Below are positions 16,269-22,674 of a DNA stretch of 23,428 nucleotides, in pieces. Positions within the stretch are counted from its first letter, which is position 1, and every line of letters begins with the position of its first letter. Made by a program: the position numbers and the translations under genes. The notes under the pieces are model-generated. The model made no database searches and had not been told where the DNA came from. It saw only the letters and a list, made by a program, of their open reading frames with translations. Source of the stretch: Bacteroidetes bacterium UBA6661 (lineage in GTDB: Bacteria; Bacteroidota; Bacteroidia; AKYH767-A; OLB10); NCBI GenBank assembly GCA_002455375.1, contig DKKR01000029.1:630-24057 (forward strand), in the 5' to 3' direction.

Positions 16269-16616
16269 TTATTGGTGCATGCGTGATTTTTTTGCAAGTA
16301 ACTCATCTTTCGATTCTCTGACATTTTCATCATCTACACAGCAGTCAACCGGGCAAACTGAAGCACACTGTGGTTCGTCATGAAAACCAACACATTCCGT
16401 ACATTTATCAGGAACAATATAGTAATGATCTAAATTAACCGGTGCCTGTGCTGCATCGGCATCAATGGCAGTACCATCCATTTTGTTAAACATACCTTTT
16501 ACAGAGGTACCATCAGAGAATCGCCATTCTGCTCCGCCTTCGTAAATAGCGTTGTTGGGGCACTCGGGTTCGCAGGCTCCGCAGTTGATACATTCGTCAG
16601 TAATTATAATAGCCAT
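16269..16616 (-). CDS. Dicluster 2[4Fe-4S] ferredoxin (Alvin/YfhL-like)
   Basis: A 115-residue soluble electron carrier. The first cluster set is C9, C12, C15 and C19 (CINCGACEPECP). The second is C72, C75, C84 and C88, with an eight-residue gap between its second and third cysteines and further cysteines at C92 and C93. The long gap plus the C-terminal extension are features of Allochromatium-type ferredoxins. The 52 residues between the two cysteine sets are longer than in minimal clostridial ferredoxins and include an acidic loop (about 30-62). The gene is monocistronic, with a promoter element 31 bases upstream and a strong terminator downstream. It is divergent from the acyl-CoA reductase across 115 bases, so shared regulation is possible. 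The redox partner is unknown. Confidence 0.93.
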   Translation of the reverse strand: MAIIITDECINCGACEPECPNNAIYEGGAEWRFSDGTSVKGMFNKMDGTAIDADAAQAPVNLDHYYIVPDKCTECVGFHDEPQCASVCPVDCCVDDENVRESKDELLAKKSRMHQ

Positions 16617-16646
16617 AATTTTGTGTTTTTATTTGAAGTGTTGGTG

Positions 16647-16654
16647 CAAATATA
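16647..16654 (-). promoter_or_regulatory. Candidate promoter (-7 element) of the ferredoxin gene
   Basis: TATATTTG on the minus strand fully matches TAnnTTTG, 31 bases before the ATG. A TTG lies only 15 bases upstream of it, closer than the usual 19. On the plus strand of the same gap, TTAGTTTG (16690-16697) is a one-mismatch candidate for the divergent acyl-CoA reductase gene. Confidence 0.5.
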
Positions 16655-16731
16655 AATTTATTTTATAAACAAGTTTTTATGCTAAAAAGTTAGTTTGCAC
16701 TTGTTTTACTGAAATTCTTAAAAAAAGTTTT

Positions 16732-17787
16732 ATGTCACAGACAGAAAATATCATAAATACCTTTATCCGTGTAGGGCAAAGAATTAAGGAGCATTGTGAG
16801 CAGTACCCCAATGGGCAACTTAAAGATATAGTGGCTACTGCAAAAGCCAAAAATCCATGGTTTACAGCACACAATCAGATTGACGCGTTAAATGCCATTG
16901 CTTATATGTTGCAACCGGATTCGTTGCAGCAGTGGATTAGCTGTTACAGCATTTCTGAGCATCTGCCTAAAAATATTGGTGTGGTGATGGCGGGAAATAT
17001 TCCTGCTGTGGGTTTTCATGATTTGATGACGGTATTGGTTTCAGGGAACAAAATTCAGATTAAACCTTCATCATCTGACAGCATTTTAATGGAGTGGATA
17101 GCAGGTATTATTAAAAGCGAGAATACAGAACTGGGTAATCGGATTTCTTTTGTGGACAAATTACAAAAACCCGATGCCGTTATTGCAACAGGTTCAGACA
17201 ATACGGCTCGTTATTTCCATTATTATTTCAGTAAGGTGCCACATGTTATCAGAAAAAACAGAAACAGTGTAGCAGTCTTGAATGGTAATGAAACCAAGGA
17301 GCAGTTGTTTGCTATGGGTAAGGATATCTTTTCGTATTTTGGTTTAGGTTGCCGTAATGTATCCAAGCTAATGGTGCCTGAGAATTACAATTTTGAAAAA
17401 TTCTTTGATGCAATTGAGCCATATGGTAATGAATTGTTATTGCATAATAAATACATCAATAACTACGATTATTACCGGGCTATATACTTAATGGAAAACA
17501 TACCTTTTCTTACTAATAACTTCGTACACTTATTAGAACAGCAAAATATTGCCTCCCCGGTATCAGTATTGCATTATGAAACCTATAACAATCAAAGTTC
17601 ATTGCATCAATTGCTAACAGCTGAAGCTGATAAAATTCAATGCATCATTTCGGCAGATGTGATTACCGGAAAAGAAATAAACTTTGGAATGGGACAACAA
17701 CCATCGGCAAGTGATTATGCCGATGGTGTAGATACACTTCGCTTTTTAATTGAACAATGTTCTGAGCAACAAAACAGCAATACTTAA
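16732..17787 (+). CDS. LuxC-family acyl-CoA reductase
   Basis: A 351-residue aldehyde-forming reductase of the LuxC family within the aldehyde dehydrogenase superfamily. It should reduce a fatty acyl thioester to the aldehyde through a cysteine thioester and NADPH. Landmarks are VVMAGNIPAVGFHD at 84-97, IQIKPSSSDS at 108-117, ATGSDNTARYF at 152-162 and the nucleophile C207 in GLGCRNVSKL. No luxD or luxE lies nearby, so a bioluminescence role is not suggested; aldehyde supply to membrane or storage lipid chemistry is more plausible. It is the only plus-strand gene between 2.8 and 20.7 kb. Its TAA overlaps the stop of the convergent peptidase gene by four bases (TTAA). Confidence 0.88.
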   Translation: MSQTENIINTFIRVGQRIKEHCEQYPNGQLKDIVATAKAKNPWFTAHNQIDALNAIAYMLQPDSLQQWISCYSISEHLPKNIGVVMAGNIPAVGFHDLMTVLVSGNKIQIKPSSSDSILMEWIAGIIKSENTELGNRISFVDKLQKPDAVIATGSDNTARYFHYYFSKVPHVIRKNRNSVAVLNGNETKEQLFAMGKDIFSYFGLGCRNVSKLMVPENYNFEKFFDAIEPYGNELLLHNKYINNYDYYRAIYLMENIPFLTNNFVHLLEQQNIASPVSVLHYETYNNQSSLHQLLTAEADKIQCIISADVITGKEINFGMGQQPSASDYADGVDTLRFLIEQCSEQQNSNT

Positions 17788-19853
17788 TTTTTTATTGGCA
17801 GAAAAGAAAACTCTTTTCCATACTCAAGCATTTGAGGAATAAAATCGTTGTTGTACTCAACCTTCACATCAGTAATACTGTCGCCTTGCATAACAGGAAC
17901 CAACTTAGGCTGAATAAAACCCATATAAGGTGCAATGTTTAATGCTTTATATCTCTCGTGAACTTCTTTCAACAAATCCTGATCTACTTTTACACCAAAA
18001 TTTTCTACTAAACTTTTTCCTGAAGTATAATCACCTTCAGATTTGATCCGTTGTATTTCTTTTAATAACTCACCGAACAAGGTTCTCAGTTTATCATAAT
18101 CATTTATTTTGAAATAAGTTTTGCCATTGCGTGTGATACGTTCAATAACATTAGCCTCTTTACCTTTCTCATAGACCCATGATGCAACAAGTTGACGGTT
18201 GCGCATATGCGATTCTTCCAGATTATCACCGGGATTTATTCTGTTAAGCTGTGTCATCAGTCCGTTTAAAATGTATGAGTCATATTCGGCTTTTCCTACT
18301 TCAATAGTTGGCATTACACCAATATCAATCAATTTTTTGTCTGTGATGTAATATAGTCCAACCAAATCTGCACGTGCTTCTTCCAATGTGCTTGCATAAT
18401 TTTTTAAGGTTACATCAGTATTAGCAACACCATCATTTATTTTTCCTGAAGCATGTCCGATAACTTCATGCATATCTGTATGAAGGTCACCGGCTAAAGC
18501 ACCATATTTTTTTACACGTTCTATCACTTGTGGATTTTCACCAAACTCATCAATCATCGGGCTTTTGGCTCGGGCATAATTGTAAGAAGCAACAATATTT
18601 CCTAATGAAACAGACTTAGAGCCAACTTTTTCACGAATCCATTCCTGATTAGGAAGATTTATTCCAATTGGAGTTGATGGTGCGGCATCACCACATTCAT
18701 TAATAACGGTAATAACTTTTGCGGAAATACCTTTTACACTTTTCTTTTTATGTTCCGGTAAAATGGGTGAATGGTCTTCAAACCATTGCGCCTCTTTTCC
18801 AATTGCAGCAATTCGTTTTGTAGCTTCTAAATCTTTAAGACTAAGTACCGATTCGTAAGCTCCTTTCTTATGCATTGGATCAAGATAAACTTCAATAAAT
18901 CCATTGGCTATATCAATGCGACTTGCAGTATCTTTCACCCACAGCACGCAGTAGTCATCGTAGTCTTTCAGGTTTCCGGTTTTGTAAAACTTAACTAATG
19001 CTTCAAGCGTAGCTTTTTGCGCATCGTTTTCTGCAACGGTAACTGCTTTTTCGAGCCAGTAAATAATTTTGTCAATTGCAGCACCATACATACCACCCGA
19101 TTTCCAAACCTGCTCTTCTACCTTTCCATTTATTTTAACAACTTTTGAGTTTAACCCCCATGAAGGTTGTTCTTTTACACCGGGTTGTATTTTACTTTTA
19201 TAAAACTGCTCAACTTCCTTTTGAGTAACCCCTTCGTAAAGGTTACTTGATGAGGCTTTAACATTATCAGCATCAGCAGCAAGCGAAACTCCTTTAGCAT
19301 CAATTTTTGGATCAAACAAAATTGGTTTTAAAAAGGCAATATACTCTTCAATATTTTTTCCTTCGTTGGGCATTTTATTGAAATCACTTTTTGAAATTAA
19401 AGTATCTAAAAATGCCGGATCAAATTCAGGTATCATTTTATCTGTGGAGTAATGATGATGAATGCCATTGCTGAAGAAAAATCGTTTAGCATAAACAACA
19501 AACTTTTTGTAATTGTCTTCGTTCTTATCACCCTGATAAGTTTCAAGAATTGTTTCTATAGTCTTTCTTATCTGAAGATTGTAGCGGTTTTTCTGATCAT
19601 AAAAAATATCACGCCCCGACATTCCTGCCATATAAAGATAGTAGGCTAATTGTTTTTGCTGTAAGCTGAGTTCTTCAAAGCCCGGAATAGTATATCGCAG
19701 CATTTGAATATCGGCAAAGCGATCTGCCACGATCTCTACTTCAGGTGTTGTCTTGGCTATAGGTGTGGTGTTTTCCTGCTTTGGTGTTTGTTTGCATGAC
19801 GTTAGTGCTAAAACACCTGCAGTTGCTGTTAGGATTACAAGTAAAATTCTCAT
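17784..19853 (-). CDS. Dipeptidyl peptidase III-like zinc metallopeptidase (M49), lipoprotein
   Basis: A 689-residue M49 peptidase that would release dipeptides from the N-terminus of short peptides. The zinc site has the M49 spacing: H462-E463-V-I-G-H467 in HEVIGH, with the distal ligand E492 in EEARAD. The family contains HExxGH with an extra residue compared with HExxH enzymes, so the call is firm. The signal peptide ends in a lipobox LTSC with C20 as the lipidated cysteine, so the enzyme is membrane-anchored, unlike the cytosolic mammalian form. The residues after C20 (KQTPKQEN) lack the acidic pattern of Bacteroidota surface-export signals, which suggests a periplasm-facing anchor; this is inference. 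It converges on the acyl-CoA reductase gene with overlapping stops. Confidence 0.93.
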   Translation of the reverse strand: MRILLVILTATAGVLALTSCKQTPKQENTTPIAKTTPEVEIVADRFADIQMLRYTIPGFEELSLQQKQLAYYLYMAGMSGRDIFYDQKNRYNLQIRKTIETILETYQGDKNEDNYKKFVVYAKRFFFSNGIHHHYSTDKMIPEFDPAFLDTLISKSDFNKMPNEGKNIEEYIAFLKPILFDPKIDAKGVSLAADADNVKASSSNLYEGVTQKEVEQFYKSKIQPGVKEQPSWGLNSKVVKINGKVEEQVWKSGGMYGAAIDKIIYWLEKAVTVAENDAQKATLEALVKFYKTGNLKDYDDYCVLWVKDTASRIDIANGFIEVYLDPMHKKGAYESVLSLKDLEATKRIAAIGKEAQWFEDHSPILPEHKKKSVKGISAKVITVINECGDAAPSTPIGINLPNQEWIREKVGSKSVSLGNIVASYNYARAKSPMIDEFGENPQVIERVKKYGALAGDLHTDMHEVIGHASGKINDGVANTDVTLKNYASTLEEARADLVGLYYITDKKLIDIGVMPTIEVGKAEYDSYILNGLMTQLNRINPGDNLEESHMRNRQLVASWVYEKGKEANVIERITRNGKTYFKINDYDKLRTLFGELLKEIQRIKSEGDYTSGKSLVENFGVKVDQDLLKEVHERYKALNIAPYMGFIQPKLVPVMQGDSITDVKVEYNNDFIPQMLEYGKEFSFLPIKN

Positions 19854-19882
19854 TTCTTATAGATTTATAAAATTGAAGCAGA

Positions 19883-19915
19883 CAAAGTTGCTTAAAAAAT
19901 TAAACCATAATCAAA
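19883..19915 (-). promoter_or_regulatory. Weak candidate promoter of the dipeptidyl peptidase III gene
   Basis: On the minus strand TTTG (19915-19912) is followed by 21 bases and CAACTTTG (19890-19883), which misses TAnnTTTG by one base. It lies 30 bases before the ATG, the same distance as in stronger examples here. Confidence 0.3.
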
Positions 19916-19954
19916 AGAAAAAGTTAAGAAGTGCTGAATAAATTGACCAAGAAA

Positions 19955-20584
19955 TTAATCTTCCTTTATAAATAGTATGTTGGAAAAAGGCAAAAAATAG
20001 TTTGGCAGACATTTAAAGTTTTCACCGTTTTTAAAGAGGTTAATACCTTTAAAACTAACATCTTCTAATGAGGGTTTGAGTCTGACTTCAAAGTAGGTGT
20101 TGGCATTTAACTCATCTTTTATTGTACTTGCTACATCGGGATATAGCTCATGAACTAAAAATATTTTTTCACAATTTTTTGTATCAATGTTTATCACGCC
20201 ATCTTCATTGGCCTCATATTCTTTTGTCAGATTGCCGAAAGTAACAATTGCCCTTACCTTTTGTGTCAGATATTGGTTTTCATCACGAACAACAACTTTA
20301 TAGGTCTTACCACTGATGCGTTGTTCAGTAATTTCAAAATCTGCACCACCAATTTTATCACTATTTAATTTTATAGTGTCACCATCATAGGTGTAAGTTC
20401 CCTTTGCTTTGCGGTCAACAGCACCATAGGAATAAAAAAACTCAAATGTGCTGTCGGGAAGAAACTGAAAGGCTGCTGCCATATCCTGAATACCATGTAA
20501 ACGGTAAATGCCGTTTAACGTTTTTTGTGCATTCATAGCATTGTTACATAAAAGAAAAATAAATACAGTAAATAGCTTATTCAT
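19955..20584 (-). CDS. Secreted or periplasmic protein of unknown function, beta-rich
   Basis: A 209-residue protein with a Sec signal peptide: K3, hydrophobic core 4-12 and a probable cut after NAMNA at residue 19. The mature part opens with GIYRLHGIQD and has alternating strands with several short G-T-Y-T-Y-D-G-D type turns (about 62-69), the style of small lipocalin-like or carboxypeptidase-regulatory beta proteins. The middle section (about 110-130, VRAIVTFGNLTKEYEANEDG) also looks like a small beta sandwich. I recognise no catalytic motif. It lies upstream of the peptidase gene by 101 bases on the same strand. A TACTTTTG element only four bases before the ATG could make it leaderless. 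Confidence 0.78.
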   Translation of the reverse strand: MNKLFTVFIFLLCNNAMNAQKTLNGIYRLHGIQDMAAAFQFLPDSTFEFFYSYGAVDRKAKGTYTYDGDTIKLNSDKIGGADFEITEQRISGKTYKVVVRDENQYLTQKVRAIVTFGNLTKEYEANEDGVINIDTKNCEKIFLVHELYPDVASTIKDELNANTYFEVRLKPSLEDVSFKGINLFKNGENFKCLPNYFLPFSNILFIKED

Positions 20585-20588
20585 AATT

Positions 20589-20596
20589 CAAAAGTA
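20589..20596 (-). promoter_or_regulatory. TAnnTTTG match abutting a start codon, possible leaderless promoter
   Basis: TACTTTTG on the minus strand ends four bases before the ATG at 20584. If used, transcription would begin at or next to the start codon. No TTG box is evident at the normal spacing, so this may be chance. Confidence 0.25.
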
Positions 20597-20740
20597 ATAA
20601 AAAAGGGTGGAGATGGTTACTTGGAAATGATTTTTTGAACTGCCATCAATTCACAATTTATAATCCTTAACTCATAATTATAAAAATCCCTGTAACTTTA
20701 CCGGCAGGAGTGCGTCTTATCCTTAAACACGAAACTATTA

Positions 20741-21223
20741 GTGACAGCATTGGAGTACAATACCTGTGTGGATCAATATGCTGACGGCATTTACCGTTTC
20801 ATCCTGCATAATATAAAAAATGAGGATGATGCGCGTGATGTAGTACAGGATACCTTTGAAAAATGCTGGCGTAATCATGAGAATGTTCAATATGAAAAGG
20901 CAAAATCTTATTTATTTACCACTGCTCACCATACTATGATTGACAGAATCAGAAAATCGAGCCGTCAGGAATTATTGAGTGAAAATCATGAGGAGCCTTC
21001 GCACAGCAAACATTATTCTGATTTGAAAAATGTGTTGAAACTGGCTTTGGATAAATTGCCGGCCATACAAAAGTCAGTGATTTTACTGCGCGACTACGAG
21101 GGTTATGATTATAAGGAAATTGGCGAGATAACAGGACTTAGTGAATCGCAAGTGAAGGTTTATATTTACAGAGGTAGAGTAGCATTGAAAGAGTTTATAG
21201 GAAGTTTGAGTAATGTGATTTAG
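20741..21223 (+). CDS. RNA polymerase ECF-type sigma factor
   Basis: A 160-residue sigma-70 family factor with only regions 2 and 4. Region 2 spans about 8-75, with DARDVVQDTFEKCW at 30-43 for core binding and DRIRK at 68-72. Region 4 spans about 103-155, with LPAIQKSVILLRDYEGY and a helix-turn-helix KEIGEITGLSESQVKVYI (125-142). The start is taken as GTG at 20741; no ATG exists in frame between the upstream stop at 20693 and the sigma region, and a TTG at 20750 is a second choice. A near-match promoter element, TAACTTTA (20693-20700), lies about 40 bases upstream. The next gene begins two bases after its stop and is probably its anti-sigma factor. Confidence 0.92.
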   Translation: MTALEYNTCVDQYADGIYRFILHNIKNEDDARDVVQDTFEKCWRNHENVQYEKAKSYLFTTAHHTMIDRIRKSSRQELLSENHEEPSHSKHYSDLKNVLKLALDKLPAIQKSVILLRDYEGYDYKEIGEITGLSESQVKVYIYRGRVALKEFIGSLSNVI

Positions 21224-21225
21224 AA

Positions 21226-22278
21226 ATGATTAACAGAAGCAACTACGAAGTTTGGTTTATTGATTATGCTGACGGGCAACTCAGCCCCGAGCAGGTTGCT
21301 GAACTGTTACTTTTTCTTGAAGAAAATCCTGATCTTAAAAATGAGTTTACCTTATTTGAGCAAGTAGAATTACCTGTTGATACGGTTGAGTTTCCTTTCA
21401 AAAAAAGTTTAAAAAAAACAAAGCCTTCTAAGGAGGTTTTTGATGAAATGGCGGTTCGTTTTTTGGAGAATGAAATTTTGCCATCTGAATCAGAGCTATA
21501 TCAGCAATGGATAAATGACTTTGGCGATTTAAAAGCTGAGCATAGTTTATTTGCTCTAACAAAGTTACATGCTGATGCGAATGTTGTTTTTCGGAATAAG
21601 AATAGGTTGAAGAAGAAAACCGGTAGTGTAGTTTTAATGCCGTGGATTCGTTATGTTGCTGCTGCATGTGTTGTTACAATGGTGTTGTTTTTTGCCAATA
21701 GAAATAAGCCGGTTAATCAACAACAGGCAGAGAATAAAACTATTAGTAGTCCGGTACAACACAATACACCACCAATAAAGGTTGATGTTAAACATGATAC
21801 TAAGAGTACGATAGATTTATCATCAAAGAAGAGTAATATTGAGACGGTTGAAATTTTAAAACACAGTAAACAAAAATCTGAAGCAAAAGAAAGTTGGAAG
21901 AATCCATCAATAGAAATTGCACTGATAACAGCAAAATCAGGAGTATTGACGCCATCAGTTAATCCTGAGCCAGTGCCTGTTGCTAATATTGAAAACTCTT
22001 ATGCAATGGTGATGAAAAACACAGACCTCCAAACCGAAAGAAAGCAAGATATTATAAAGGACATTGCACTTCAAAAGCTTAACTCAATTACAGAAGATAT
22101 TGCAGGACTACCCGTTGAGAAAGGCAAGTTAAAAACACTTGCAGTTTTTGGTAAGATAGTCAACCGACTTACTTTTAAACGAGTAAATATTGAGACAACT
22201 TATTCTGATGATGGTAGATTGATGGCTTATTCGGTAACTGCAGGCAATTTTAATTTCGAGCACGAAGTAGTAAAATAA
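21226..22278 (+). CDS. Membrane anti-sigma-like protein with internal duplication
   Basis: A 350-residue single-pass membrane protein, probably the regulator that holds the upstream ECF sigma factor. It starts two bases after the sigma stop, so translation is likely coupled. Residues 1-131 are cytoplasmic and hold two related units: DLKNEFTLF at 36-44 with VEFPFKKSLKK at 54-64, and DLKAEHSLF at 101-109 with VVFRNKNRLKK at 120-130, about 65 residues apart. A membrane helix lies at about 137-157, followed by an Asn/Lys/Ser-rich linker and a folded C-terminus with KLKTLAVFGKIVNRLTFKR (about 300-318). There is no zinc-finger C/H set and no FecR domain. The orientation and role follow from context; the protein itself is not one I recognise. 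Confidence 0.8.
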   Translation: MINRSNYEVWFIDYADGQLSPEQVAELLLFLEENPDLKNEFTLFEQVELPVDTVEFPFKKSLKKTKPSKEVFDEMAVRFLENEILPSESELYQQWINDFGDLKAEHSLFALTKLHADANVVFRNKNRLKKKTGSVVLMPWIRYVAAACVVTMVLFFANRNKPVNQQQAENKTISSPVQHNTPPIKVDVKHDTKSTIDLSSKKSNIETVEILKHSKQKSEAKESWKNPSIEIALITAKSGVLTPSVNPEPVPVANIENSYAMVMKNTDLQTERKQDIIKDIALQKLNSITEDIAGLPVEKGKLKTLAVFGKIVNRLTFKRVNIETTYSDDGRLMAYSVTAGNFNFEHEVVK

Positions 22279-22674
22279 CTACGTTGCAGAAATGAACAAC
22301 TGTTGATTAGTTCAACTTTACTGATATTGATTGCATTATGCCTTGATTTGTCGCTTTTATCTTTTACTTCAAAAAATATTTGGTTAGCTCAGATATTATA
22401 TTAGCCAATGTCTTGTAGAGTAAAAATCAAAAAAGTTAATTCTGCAAATAAAATAAGACAAAAAAATTTTCAACGTGATTTTTGTTCAAAAGTGTTGTTG
22501 ATTGTTTAAAAAAACAACCATAGTTCAATGTTATTTTTAACTTGATTTGTAAACGGAATTGCAAGCGGTATTACCACCCTTAGATTTCGGAAAAATTATT
22601 CATTTACTATAATAAACAAATAACAGATTATGAAAAGATAATCTGTGGAGGAACTTTTTTACCAATAAAAAAAT
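22279..22674 (+). other. 396-base non-coding region before nrdB
   Basis: No convincing gene on either strand and no tRNA or known riboswitch that I recognise. It holds a weak stem after the anti-sigma stop (GTTGA/TCAAC, 22302-22316), an imperfect 7-base stem (22380-22408), and a one-mismatch promoter element TTGATTTG (22542-22549). That promoter would give nrdB a leader of about 120 bases ending in the perfect hairpin at 22623-22646. No NrdR-box pair is evident. Confidence 0.6.
22623..22646 (+). promoter_or_regulatory. Perfect hairpin in the nrdB leader followed by GGAGGA
   Basis: ACAGATTAT (22623-22631) and ATAATCTGT (22638-22646) are exact complements around a six-base loop. GGAGGA follows directly (22647-22652), then six T bases (22656-22661), and the nrdB ATG comes 28 bases after the stem. 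GGAGGA is too far from the ATG to be its ribosome site. The stem could act in attenuation, translation control or RNA stability, or as a protein site on DNA. Confidence 0.5.

Noticed and set aside
16732..17787. Bioluminescence (lux) gene assignment for the acyl-CoA reductase
   Set aside because: No luciferase, LuxD or LuxE homolog is present; only the enzyme family is shared.
20741..22278. Sigma/anti-sigma pair as a FecI/FecR iron-transport regulator
   Set aside because: The second protein lacks a FecR domain and no TonB-dependent receptor follows.
22279..22674. Riboswitch or other known RNA element before nrdB
   Set aside because: No cobalamin-type or other known riboswitch core is recognisable; only the short hairpin and weak stems are visible.
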